From the NCBI GenBank assembly GCA_009746045.1, contig RPFO01000022.1:1798660-1862659 (forward strand): 64,000 nt of DNA, written 5' to 3'. Origin of the DNA: Mesostigma viride. Lineage: Eukaryota; Streptophyta; Mesostigmatophyceae; Mesostigmatales; Mesostigmataceae. The position numbers and the translations under genes were made by a program. Below are positions 55,073-64,000 of this stretch, one piece after another (the first letter of the stretch is position 1; every line of letters begins with the position of its first letter). Under the pieces are notes generated by a model that saw only the letters and a program-made list of their open reading frames with translations, was not told the DNA's origin and did no database searches.

Positions 55073-58029
55073 CACTCACCACTCACCACTCACCACCACG
55101 CCCCACCCCATCCCTCTCCCTTCCCCAGCCGCGCATGACCCTCAGCCGCACAGTTAAGCTCTACAAGCTGCCGGACGCGCCCGCCACCCCCGGCTTCCGC
55201 AAGATGCGCCCCGAAGATGTGCCACAGGTGGCCGCGCTGCTGACCGAGTACCTGCTGCGCTTCCGCCTTGCGCCGGTGCTCTCTGAGGACGAGGTGGCGC
55301 GCCAGCTGCTGCCGCGCGAGGACGTGGTCGACTGCTACGTGGTGGAGAACCTGGAGACCAAGCGCGTGACGGACTTCAGCAGCTTCTACACGCTGCCAAG
55401 CACGATCATCGGCAACGACACGTACAAGGCGATCAAGGCCGCCTACTCGTTCTATAACGTGGCCAAGGCGACGCCGCTCACGACGGTACGAGTGGGAGGG
55501 GAAGGGGGGGGGGGGAGGGAAAAAAGAGGTGCCCCATGTGTATGTATACAGTCTATGAACAGGTGATTGTTGCGATGTGGTCGATTGATGTGCTCTGCAT
55601 AGCTGTGCTTTCTTGGACCACACGGTGCGTCGGTGCCCGTGAACTGTCGTGTACCAACATCCGGCAGTTCATGACTGGGCGGGGTGGCCTTGGCGCGACT
55701 GCCATCATTGTCATATACTCACTAATCACTAGACTCTCGGCGCGGTCCATCCCTGTCTGCCTTTTCGCACAGCGAGTATGCGCTCTTTGCTGTTTTACTG
55801 TCAGAATTGTTCTCTCTTTGCTGTAAATGCTTTGCGTTTGGTATCTTTACTTCACATACATTTCCTGTTCGCTGTTTCCACCGCTAAGTACTCTTTCGCT
55901 CTGTCAATGCTCCATATACTCTCTCTCCCCCCCCCCCCATCACAGCTGATGAACGACACGCTGATCGTGGCCAAGAATGCGGGCTATGACGTCTTCAATG
56001 CGCTGGATGTGATGGACAATGTCGAGTTCCTGAAGGTGTGTAAACCTTTCCTAAAGCAGGGCCATCAAAGTGTGTGGCTATCTTGTTTGCATTGGTTTAT
56101 GCACTGATGCCATGCAAAACGTAGATGTGGAGTTCCTCGGTGGGCGGCGCAGATCGGTATAATTGTACTTAGTGGCGTCACTTGAAGCAGGGCCATCGAG
56201 TGTGTCGCTGTTTGGTTGGTGCTAGGTCTTGTGTATTAGATATGTTGAACAAGGCGGCGTTCCTCAAGGTGATTAGTACTTGTTGTCTCTAGAGCTTGCC
56301 ATCTCTAGAGCGAGCGGCATCTAGCCCTCGCAGTATCCAGAGCTTGCTGTATTGAGAGCTTGCCGCCTCTGGAGCTTGCAGTATTGAGAGCTTGGCGCAT
56401 CTAGAGCTTGCAGTATTGAGACCTTGCCGCGTCTAGAGCTTGCAGTATTGAGAGCTTGCCGCGTCTAGAGCTTGCAGTATTGAGAGCTTGCCGCGTCTAG
56501 AGTAACACACGTAGCTTTGCTGCCATCTGGATTACGTTGGCGCTGTTGCTTTAGACTTGTTGTGTGATTGGCGTGGCGGCCAGTTCCCTCCAGATAAACG
56601 CTTGTCGGTGTCAATAGTGCTGTCACGGTGCGTCATCCAGTGGCCGGCGTCAATTAAGTAGTCGGTTTGTTTGCGCCGGGTGTTCTGCATATGGTACGAT
56701 GGACAACATGCAGTCCAGCGAGGTGAGGTTGGTCAATAGGTGAGGGTGAGGGTGGCCAATAGGTGAGGGTGGTCATCCTGCAAGGTGAGGGTGGTCATCC
56801 AGCAAGGTGAGGGAATAGGTGAGGGTGAGGGTGGTCAATAGGTGAGGGTGAGGGTGAGGGTGGTCAGTGACAATGTAATCTCTGAGCCACTATGGAAATC
56901 TTAGCCGCTGGACACTCGTGGCCGCTAGAAAGATACAAACGGATCACGCGAGTTTGTTTTTGGCTAAACCGTCTAGGTCTCGCTCTGAACTGACTTGCCA
57001 GCCATAATTGAGGGTGATTCCTCGTGCTAAATGGGGTGTTTGTTTCCATCGAGGGTGATTCCTCGTGTTCAATGGCGGGAGAGCGATGGCAGCAGTGGTG
57101 CTTACAACTGGACACACCTGGCCGCTAGGAACACCTGCCCTGGTCACGCGAGATTGTTTTTAGCTAAGCCGTCTAGTTCTCGATGAGCGTTCCCCAGCCA
57201 TAATTTTTTATGCCCACGGCTACGCATATCGACCTCCATTCATTTCCATCATCCTGAACGACTCGACACATGCGGATAAGATAACAGCAGGTCGAGCTAC
57301 CATGGTCCAGATTCTTCCAGATTTCTGGCCTGCGCTGGTTGTCTCTTTGATGATTTCAACGAACATGGCTGCACGATATTTTTCCGTTCATTTCCGTCAT
57401 CCTGAACGACTCGACAAACGCGGATAAGACAATGGCAGGCTCGAGCTACCATGCTCCGGATTCTGGCCTGGGCTGGTTGTCTCATGGATATCCACTGCGC
57501 AGCACCCAAAGCATAGCAATAATCCGCCGAGCTGTCTGCTGTGCCATCTTTTGTACGGGTGTGATGTTATTGACGATGGCAGTCCCTCGGAACAGGCCTC
57601 TGTATTGTACGGTAGTCGGGCGGTGAGAAAGAGGCATGCTGTTGTTTGAGTAGGAAGCCCCCAAACGGGATGGAGGGGGGCTCCCTGGTGCAAAGTACCT
57701 GTGGGGTGGACGGTCTGTGGACTTGAGTGCCACAAGAACAGGGGAAACAAGCAAGTGTTTGTAGATTCTTGGAGGGTTATCAAGCAAGAGATGTGTTATG
57801 AGGAGGTCGATATTCATGGAGGGCTGAAGACCTGGAGTCCAGAGATGTTTGTGACGTGGGAATGACGTCTATTTTATGAGTGTTTCGGTGGCTATTCCTG
57901 TTCTTTTCTATTTGATATTCACAGGAACTCAAGTTTGGCATTGGAGACGGCCACCTGCAGTACTACTTGTACAACTACAGGGTGGCAAAGCCCATGACTC
58001 CGCAGGATGTGGGCCTGGTGCTTTTGTAA
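46485..58029 (+). CDS. NMT: Glycylpeptide N-tetradecanoyltransferase (N-myristoyltransferase)
   Basis: Transfers myristate from myristoyl-CoA to N-terminal glycine of proteins in the cytosol. Exons: 46485-46601, 46980-47081, 48044-48276, 49765-49948, 50856-50941, 52093-52153, 55129-55485, 55946-56035, 57925-58029 (TAA). Phases agree throughout, giving 444 residues against about 430 in Arabidopsis. Motifs: HQFWETQPV (residues ~60-68), [14 protein letters not shown] (~135-148), [18 protein letters not shown] (~189-206, the NMT signature with the CoA/catalytic core), [30 protein letters not shown] and C-terminal VGLVLL, whose terminal carboxylate acts as catalytic base in this family. The N-terminus is charged and low-complexity, as usual. 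Between exons 4 and 5 lie seven in-frame 12-nt potential micro-exons. The start is the ATG at 46485; nothing better is in frame. Confidence 0.95.
47076..47170 (+). repeat. Degenerate donor-proximal repeats in NMT intron 2
   Basis: After the donor GTGCGG, a word of about 20 bp (GCGGATGACAG plus TGTTGGT) recurs about four times, with GACGGACGACA echoing the exon end. Confidence 0.65.
48267..48625 (+). repeat. Donor-anchored 31-33-bp repeat at NMT exon 3
   Basis: The exon ends at 48276 and the donor is GTGAGTGGGATATAGGGGGC. Eleven copies of GGGTGAGTGGGATAT follow to about 48620, each unit giving a strong consensus donor GTGAGT. Spacers are CTGCAATAGCATG or TAGCTTG. Confidence 0.95.
48808..49187. 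mobile_element. MITE-like element in NMT intron 3
   Basis: About 50-bp imperfect terminal inverted repeats: the left arm contains AGTGGTCAAAATCACTTTGC; the right arm reads as complement AGTGGTCAGAAGCACTTTGC. Subterminal TCGCAAA words occur at least six times. There is no ORF. Target duplication is unclear because the flanks (ACCTATG and CATAGGT) are themselves inverted. Confidence 0.65.
49937..50579 (+). repeat. 89-bp tandem exon-intron units: seven potential micro-exons in NMT
   Basis: After exon 4 (ending CTCATCCGCGAG at 49948) come seven copies of CTCATGCGCGAG at 50034, 50123, 50212, 50301, 50390, 50479 and 50568. Each is preceded by GGTTGTAG and followed by GTATGG. The spacing is exactly 89 bp, so each 77-bp spacer is a complete GT-AG mini-intron. 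Each copy encodes Leu-Met-Arg-Glu in frame, against Leu-Ile-Arg-Glu in exon 4. Confidence 0.95.
51687..51905. repeat. 34-bp minisatellite in an NMT intron
   Basis: About 6.5 units beginning CTCACCCATGGCCTGTGGTC. It is not related to the flanking exon ends. Confidence 0.95.
52660..53060. repeat. Two copies of a tRNA-related SINE-like segment
   Basis: 52668-52725 and 53005-53060 share ATCCGGTA(C/T)GGTACCAAA and following bases. The second copy has TGTTCGAATCC immediately before, resembling a Pol III B box, and the match ends at a CCA. No intact tRNA fold is present. Low-resolution call. Confidence 0.45.
53296..54110 (+). repeat. TGGG and 12-bp GCCGGTGGGTGG satellite in NMT intron
   Basis: (TGGG)n to about 53505, then about 42 near-perfect 12-bp GCCGGTGGGTGG units to about 54012 with a single GTCGG variant, then TGGG repeats again. 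G-runs are on the transcribed-RNA strand. Confidence 0.97.
54111..54688 (+). repeat. G-rich homopurine tract in NMT intron
   Basis: About 580 bp of G runs interrupted by A or AA, with only a few C, directly following the TGGG satellite. It is likely prone to assembly errors. Confidence 0.97.
55024..55070. repeat. (CA)n dinucleotide tract
   Basis: About 23 CA units about 60 bp before the NMT 3' splice site at 55129. A shorter (CA)12 lies at 47959-47982 before exon 3. Confidence 0.97.
56030..56275 (+). repeat. Diverged exon-end copies after NMT exon 8
   Basis: The exon end GTCGAGTTCCTGAAG/GTGTGT is echoed by GTGGAGTTCCTCGGTGGGC (56126) and GGCGTTCCTCAAG/GTGATT (56255), and AAGCAGGGCCATC is repeated. 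Confidence 0.55.
56310..56505. repeat. About 32-bp minisatellite in the last NMT intron
   Basis: About six units of TCTAGAGCTTGCAGTATTGA followed by GAGCTTGCCGCG. Confidence 0.93.
56715..56870. repeat. GGTGAGGGTGGTCAATA repeats
   Basis: Irregular tandem GGTGAG/GGTGGTCA words, many of them donor-like GGTGAGGG, in the last NMT intron. Confidence 0.85.
56880..57490 (+). repeat. Dispersed repeat family A copies in NMT's last intron
   Basis: Overlapping homologous segments: 56890-57000, 57065-57345 and 57390-57490 share GGCCGCTAG, CACGCGAG, CATCATCCTGAACGACTC and end with GATTTCTGGCCTGCGCTGGT. Another copy lies at 58929-59215. No ORF was seen. Confidence 0.7.
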
Positions 58030-58928
58030 TGCGTTGGCTGGCTTATTTATTCTTCCCGGCCACCTAGTACTTCCTCGCCGTTTGCAAGGACGATCGGAGA
58101 GGAGATTTACCGGGGGGTCGTCAATGATAGCATCCTGTTATCCATTATCATTTTATGATGGGAGAGAACTATTCCTGGACGCATGGTGTTCGCATGGCGT
58201 CGTGGAAGGACTAGGGTAGTTGTCTGAGAGGAAATTCTGGATGCTGATGGAGGGTGTCCGGGAAATTATATTTGCTTATCAAGGGATTAGTAGTAGGGAA
58301 AATTCCTGTTTAATAATTTCAATCTGAACATGCATGCCCATTTCACAAGCAAGTTTTTTCCATGTTATTTCCTTGCACTAGAGCATTGCATGGTTCATCA
58401 ATTGATATCACGCATGAGCATATGCATCCCGCCTTTGTTCTTATCGTACGTGTCGATTTCATCACAACTCTTGTTGAACTCTTGCATCGTTTGTTGGACA
58501 AAGACTATGACCGAGACATTATGCTCCGTCAAGTCCGGTGTTTTTCGCAACGTCACCCACATCTGTTCGGTGCTGCCCCTTGGCACAAGCGCGCTACAAA
58601 CAGGTCGTGCATGGACCGGCTGGATCGCGTAGTATCTCGGCACATCTGACCCCTGTGATGCCATATCTCCTTTGCGGCCGTTCTGAGCTTGGCACTGGAT
58701 TCGTTGTCCACATCGTCGCGTCGCTGCAGCAACACGATGTTTAGCTGGCCGCATACGTGGGCTTTTGGTTCCCGCCGCACATTTGAAAGTGCTGTCCTCC
58801 GGATTTTTGCCTTTGCACCGTGTGCAGTTCTTGGATGTTTGGAATCATGGCATGGCTAACGTAATGACTGACTAGCTAGACCTTTTCAGGTACGTGGTTT
58901 TCCATTTGCGGGTATTTCCTAATAAATG
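58030..58928. other. Region after NMT with unassigned ORFs
   Basis: 58398-58754 stays open on both strands for about 95-118 residues. The minus-strand frame includes WVTLRKTPDLTEHNVSVIVF. No family was recognised. It could be a transposon-derived fragment or chance. Confidence 0.3.
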
Positions 58929-59215
58929 GTGGGAGAGCGATCGCAGCAATGGTGCTCACCACTAGACACTGCCGGCCAGTTAGGCTCGAAACACACGCCC
59001 TGATCAAGGAAGTTGTTTCCGTCCCCACCATCTAGGTCATCTAGTCGCTCTACACGTAAGCCAGCCATAATTTCAATGCACAAGGCTTCACATTTCCATC
59101 ACCATTCATATTCATCATCCTGAACGACTCAAACACGCGGACAAGATAACGGCAGGCTCGAGCTACCATGGTCCAGATTCTCCCGATTTCTGGTCTGCGC
59201 TGGTTGTCTCCTTGA
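58929..59215 (+). repeat. Dispersed repeat family A, third locus
   Basis: Matches 57065-57345 with moderate divergence: GGGAGAGCGAT, CAGCCATAATTT, CATCATCCTGAACGACTC and GGCAGGCTCGAGCTACCATG. It ends in GCGCTGGTTGTCTCCTTGAT. Confidence 0.7.
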
Positions 59216-59363
59216 TATGCATGCACACAGCGACGGGTTAATACTTCGTTACTCCCTGACGGGAGCACTAGCACGAGTTTAATCAATTAATTATGATGCA
59301 GACGGCCACGTATACCAACGCCTGACGATTAACTAATAAGCATGTGACTGCGTCACATGGGTG

Positions 59364-59510
59364 CCAATACAGAGGAAAGGAACCTTCAACCCTATACACG
59401 TACACAACGAGAAGTCCTGAGCGAGGGCGCCCTACTAGCTTCTCTCACTACGACAAGTGGGCAGGCCAGACAGCGCTCTATCCGGAGCATGGTGCCTGGG
59501 CTCCTGGCCT
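59364..59510 (+). repeat. Dispersed repeat shared with 18716-18868
   Basis: Plus-strand counterpart of the minus-strand copy at 18.7 kb, with similar length and small indels. Confidence 0.7.
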
Positions 59511-59826
59511 TGCTAGATACACTGCACACTTGGCATGTATCCGATGATGTGGGACTGTGATAGCAGCTGCTGAGTCCACATCGATAGCTCTGCCTGGACA
59601 GGCAGCTGATATCAAGTGCATGCCCTGTCCAGAGATGAGCCCACTGGATTATTTGCGCAGGCCCATAACGTTGTGTGGTTTGTTCAGCGAGTCGGTGAAC
59701 TCTCCTTTGACTTTGCGCCCAATTTGGGCTCTGTTACGTGGCCAAGGGGACAATAAATGCAGCACAACAGCATGGTGCCACGAGATATGGCAGGTAGACG
59801 AGGTCAGTGATAGAGAGTTCCAAGGA

Positions 59827-59995
59827 AAAAGGGGCGCTTTGCTGAGTAGAGTAGTTAGGGGTTTTCTAGATTAGCTTAGAGTTAGCTTAGTTCGGTTTTG
59901 CAGCTCCGCCCACCTCCATCCATCCAGCAAGGGAATACGTGCTACATGATCTCCCAACGGAGTCATGTTATAAATTAATTTTTAATTTAAGGAAA
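59827..59995 (+). mobile_element. SINE-like 3' end, second copy
   Basis: Homologous to 11376-11536: GCTTTGCTGAGTAGAGTAG, CTTAGAGTTAG, CATCCAGCAAGG and GTGCTACATGATCTCCCAAC, followed by an A/T-rich TTTAATTTAA tail. Confidence 0.6.
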
Positions 59996-62050
59996 AAGAA
60001 CCTCTGTGCACATGATACTTGCCATAGGAGGGGGGACATCACGGCAAAACTGCCCACTCCAAGTTTGGTCCGACAGGGCTCTGACAGACATGGAGCGAGC
60101 TCCAAAACCGCCCCGTCGCCAGAATAATTAAAAAGGAGTGCGCTCAAGTTGGCTTTTTGAGGAGGGCGCGAGGAAAATAGAACCGGAGAGCGCTCGGCAA
60201 ACACACCCGGCGCCTGGTTTTCAGGAAAGGTGCGCGCTCACCGTGAGACTAGATATTGGTCCGGCGCTTTGGCTTACATCCCGGAGTGAGGTACTCGTGG
60301 ACGTACTAACGCACATATTAAGTAGTTAGTTAGTTCAAGGAGACAACCAGCGCAGGCCAGAAATCGGGAGTTAGTTGGTTGTATCCCACACTGCACATAT
60401 ACGTACTACGGTATTTATACGGTCATAGCTTATAGGACACGTGGCGAAACTAGGAGTGATCTCGGTGGCGTCAGATACCAGTCCTGACTGTGCCGGTGGC
60501 GTCAGATACAAGTCCTGACTGTGCCGACTACCTCCCTAGCGTATAAATGCCACGTGTCACACGTCCAACGTGCACTCCAAACCGCCCCGACGAACCAAAT
60601 TTGGCAAAGGTGTGCGCTACACGATTTTTCACTTTGGCTGGTGACGGACGGCGCTGGACGGCAAAAAAGTGTGCGTGCTCAAGTAGGAAAATGCGGGGGT
60701 ATGTCCCCCCTCCTCTTGCCATTGTGGCTGCGTGTGGTGGAATAACATGGAACGCTGCCCAGCAAGACGACCGGGCAAGGCACCCTGGGCCTTACCAGCA
60801 GACCACTACCAGCGGATCCATACTATCTCCCCATAGGCTGGCATCCCCATCTTGTCTACCGAATAAGAAGCGTTGACATCCAGGGACACCATAAAGGGTG
60901 CCCACCATTACGCCCACCAGTCCCGACAGTTTGACGATTCACTAGCTCATGCACCTGCACACGCAGTGCTTTCGGAAAGCAAGATGTACCATAAGACCAC
61001 TCACACTAGGACGACTACAACGGTGCCCCCCAAAGGAACTGTGCTCGACTTGTGGTGCATGAGCTATAATCGACTAGCGTGTGACTTCACGGGGAATCAC
61101 AGCGCCAGCATATCCAGAGTGCGCCAGTACGGCAGTACGGCAATACGGCAAACCTCGGCGTATTGCCGTATTATACGCGTATTATACGCGTATTACACGC
61201 CAAAAGCTCAAAAGCTCAAAAAGGGCATTTTCGAGCCGCTATTCATGCTGGCAAGTCCTCTCAAGCACGATAACTTATGTCGCAGTCTTGACGGGGCGTA
61301 CATGCCATGCACGTAGCCTTTAAATGTCACTTGGTTGTCTCAGTGTATCAAGAGTGATACTCATCCACTGCATGCTATATAGATTGCTAAGTGGGCTAAT
61401 TCCTTATGACAACCATTAACTAATTGATAGGTTTACGATTCGACCCAAAAACTTGATACTGTATACAATAAACACGTGAACAGGATAGCACATACCAGAT
61501 CAAAACTGCAGATTAATGACGTATACCTTCCTTGCTGGAGCTAGCCGCATGCCCACCTCATGGACGTAGATGCGAGCCTCTCCTGGCCTTTGTCACGAAT
61601 TAATCATGTCAGCAACAACTTGACACATGTATCCGCGTACAAATGTATGGAATTATTTCCCGCCTAGCAACAGTTGGCACGTGCACGGCGACTGACCTGG
61701 TCGCTGATCAAACGAGGTTGCTGCACCGAGCATAGGGTCGAGACACATCTGCTTTCAACATTATTCTGGCGTGCTGTGGTGTGATGCGGCATCACATGAA
61801 GCCATGTGCATTCGATGATATCGGGCCATGCTCACACCTGCCAAACCGCCATGGGCCATGATCATCAGCCTCTATAGTGACAACAACAGACCGCTTGGTG
61901 TGATGCAGTGGTCACCAGATAGGATTGCCACAGGTATTGCCGTGATTGGCCGGTCTCGAAGGTGCATGGCCGCCCGACCATACCTCTGTAGACTTGTAAA
62001 AATTCAGAGCCTGATACTTGCAGGGCATTTTTAGACAAGGCAGGGAGAGC
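59996..62050. other. Repeat-like intergenic region, no gene supported
   Basis: Contains a minus-strand copy of the 36-bp core word (60335-60370), a tandem duplication of 31 bp (60464-60525, GGTGGCGTCAGATACCAGTC), an inverted 14-mer AGGAGGGGGGACAT (60027 and 60701) and a short imperfect repeat of TATTATACGCG near 61165-61200. A plus-strand ORF at 60873-61316 (147 residues) has no recognised domain. Confidence 0.4.
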
Positions 62051-62056
62051 ACTTAC

Positions 62057-62142
62057 TCCTGGCCGCCGTCACACTTGGGCAGGCACTTGGTGGTGCGCTC
62101 CATCGACTCGGATGCGGCGGCCAGCGCTTTCTTGGCCGCCTC
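62057..62142 (-). CDS. Isolated internal exon of an unidentified minus-strand gene
   Basis: On the minus strand GGCCCGCAG precedes 86 bases encoding an Ala/Lys-rich stretch with AAKKALAAASESMERTTKCL and CXXXC (CLPKC), then a donor GTAAGT after phase 2. Strong acceptor, strong donor and GC-rich coding bias support a real exon. I could not connect it to flanking exons, so the gene, its length and function are unknown. Confidence 0.5.
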
Positions 62143-64000
62143 CTGCGGGCCACAGAGGAGCAAACAACCAGGGGAGAGGGGACAGGGAGGCGGCGAGCGC
62201 AGGCATGAGGGGCTGACTAGGGCTTCGCAAGCCACCGCCCTAGTAGGGGGCTGGCTTGCCATAGTGTTGGACGTGCACACGCAAGGAAACGATGGTGAAG
62301 ACGAGATTGGATTGATGAACAGTTGAAAGAGTATCGAAGACAGATGCATGCAGCAGCCAGCAGCTTCAAGCCAAGCCAAGGACAAGGGAGAGCAAAACTC
62401 GCGAACCGCTGGATCGGTCAAGTGTGCGACAAGGGTTACCCCAGGGAGCAGCAACAGAGAGCAAACCGCGCGCAGCCAGGTCAGCGGTGGCCAGCCTCGG
62501 GGAATCTGCTGGCCACCGCCCCCAGTCAATGCCCTCTATGTCCCTTGCCCCTACCTTCCTCCCCCATGCATCCCCATTCCTCCATCTTCTGTGTACTAGT
62601 ATACGAGCATCCCCATTCCTCCATCTCCAGAACCTATGATTGATCCCATGGCCTCCCTTGCCATGCACGCACGTGACTTTCCAACTCGTTAGTCAGGACT
62701 GGATGCAGCTCATATAAAGTACGAAGAATGACAACGAATGGTCGTCCATCTAAGTACAGGGACGGTCATGCTCGGAACAACATCCCATCCCCCGAGGCAG
62801 CGAGCCAGTGACCTACGTCTGTTGACGTCGTGTAAGGACTCCGCTTTGCATCCTCCTCCCATTGCGCCTGCGGGCCAGTCGGCAGGGTGCGGTGGACGCA
62901 AGGAAATGAGGGCAGCCAGTAAGTGGTTGGGGGACGATGTGCTAGCGGGCATGCCACACGTACCAAACTGAATGCGGGCAGGATGACTCAGGGTGGAGCG
63001 GAGGAAAAGTATGCTGTGTTACGTCTTGCTTCTGTAACTTCCAACTTCCAACTCCCCAGAAATAGCACATGGTGCGAAGAAACTCCATGCCATGGGTGGC
63101 TAGCCTGTGGGGGATCCCATGGCCATTCCTGGCAGGAAAGGCTGCAGTTGCAGATACGATTCACCAAACCCTGACGGAGGACTGCCTTGCCAAATGCCAG
63201 CATCATGTGAGGCTGAGCTTAACATCCTATGTGGTAAGTACATCTCACATCTCATGTCTTACATCCCGCCAACTAGAAAAGGGCAGATCAGCCAGGCCTC
63301 TGTTGCCTGCTCTACAGGAGCAGCTCTATACACTGAGCTATCCAGGTCCCGCGTCCGTGCCCTAGCCCAAGCAGAATGGATGGCTCACTTGACTAGCCCA
63401 GCTTGTTCCAACTTTCACACGGACGACCGACAGGTGCTATACGGCGTACGATCCCCGCCCACGCCAGCCGGGCTGGCCTATGCCGAACGCATGGCAAAAC
63501 CCCAGGCGCCCGTCTGTATCGGAACGGGGGTACCCTTACAGCCATCACGCACAGTTTTCCATCGTCTTTGGCCATGGACACACAGGCATGGGCATGCACC
63601 GCGATGCATGAAACACAGGCATGGGCATGATGCATGAAACACAGGCATGGGCATGCACCAAGATACAGGCAAGGTAGTCCTCGCATCGAGGACCGAGGAC
63701 AGATAGCGCGGTGGGAATGCTCAACGCTGCAACACCACGGCCAGCCACATCGGCATGCCATCCGTGGGCTTTGACCAATCCTTTTTAGTTGAACCCTCTC
63801 CTTTCAAACGCACCATTTTCTTGGCTACCAGGCTGTTGGGGGAGTCGGAGCCCAGCGGCACTGTCAGCAATGCGCGCAGACACGGGCAGGAACGTCGGCC
63901 AACACGGGGGGCAAGAGCTGGATGATTAGGAATAGCCTAAGCAAGGAGCTCCACAGCCAACCTCGCACGTTATGTTGGACCAGCCCACGTCAGCAAGCAG
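62143..64000. other. Right end of window, mostly unassigned
   Basis: May hold upstream exons of the minus-strand gene above. A plus-strand segment 63053-63235 has acceptor-like TCCCCAG and donor-like GTAAGT borders but no recognised product. A tRNA-like half arm lies at 63305-63348 on the minus strand. Nothing else is supported. Confidence 0.35.
63578..63668. repeat. CACAGGCATGGGCATG tandem repeat
   Basis: Three units of 27-33 bp containing CACAGGCATGGGCATG and GATGCATGAAA. Confidence 0.85.

Noticed and set aside
60027-60714. Transposon bounded by inverted AGGAGGGGGGACAT
   Set aside because: Similarity stops after 14 bases, with no target duplication or extended terminal repeat.
63280-63350. 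tRNA gene on the minus strand
   Set aside because: An A-box-like D arm (TAGCTCAGTG...GAGC) and a 5-bp anticodon-like stem can be drawn, but U33 is replaced, no T arm or B box follows and the acceptor stem does not close.

Overview
This window is nuclear DNA from a eukaryote, most likely a green alga (Viridiplantae, probably Chlorophyta or an early-branching streptophyte). The evidence is four intron-rich genes with GT-AG introns and GC-rich third codon positions, a plant/algal-type hydroxyproline O-arabinosyltransferase, a secreted protein with Ser-(Pro)n cell-wall repeats, a plant-like N-myristoyltransferase and a bacterial-type glucokinase. I see no bacterial operon, CRISPR array, rRNA or intact tRNA. 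The species cannot be named from the sequence alone.

Layout: (1) 2.5-9.6 kb, plus strand, glucokinase in at least seven exons. (2) 9.6-18.1 kb, a transposon-rich intergenic block. It holds two nearly identical 3' pieces of a non-LTR retrotransposon (one with a 16-bp target-site duplication, one in a head-to-head arrangement), SINE-like inserts, a palindromic MITE-like element, an inverted pair of an unrecognised coding repeat, and a 1.2-kb pentanucleotide satellite. (3) 19.4-20.6 kb, minus strand, intronless hydroxyproline O-arabinosyltransferase. (4) 22.2-39.2 kb, plus strand, a 15-exon gene for a coiled-coil protein of about 1,890 residues. A 1.2-kb transposon-like element with perfect terminal inverted repeats and a HIRAN-domain ORF sits in one of its introns. 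(5) 40.2-45.1 kb, minus strand, a four-exon secreted mosaic protein: signal peptide, Cys-rich and Pro-rich wall-type region, a bacterial-like extracellular domain, and a Cys-rich tail. (6) 46.5-58.0 kb, plus strand, glycylpeptide N-tetradecanoyltransferase (NMT). (7) 58-64 kb, repeats plus one isolated minus-strand exon of an unidentified gene.

The most striking pattern cuts across the genes. Many intronic minisatellites begin exactly at a 5' splice site, and each unit contains a copy of the last exon bases plus the GT donor. This is seen in all four intron-containing genes. In NMT the 89-bp unit also contains the 3' splice site, giving seven consecutive 12-nt potential micro-exons, all in frame, each between short GT-AG introns. 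This looks like a process of donor-anchored tandem duplication that creates decoy splice sites and possibly new introns.

The genes have no obvious shared pathway: glucose phosphorylation, Hyp-arabinosylation of wall glycoproteins, a structural coiled coil, a wall/secreted glycoprotein and protein N-myristoylation. The arabinosyltransferase and the Pro-rich secreted protein could be functionally connected (enzyme and substrate class), but that is inference.
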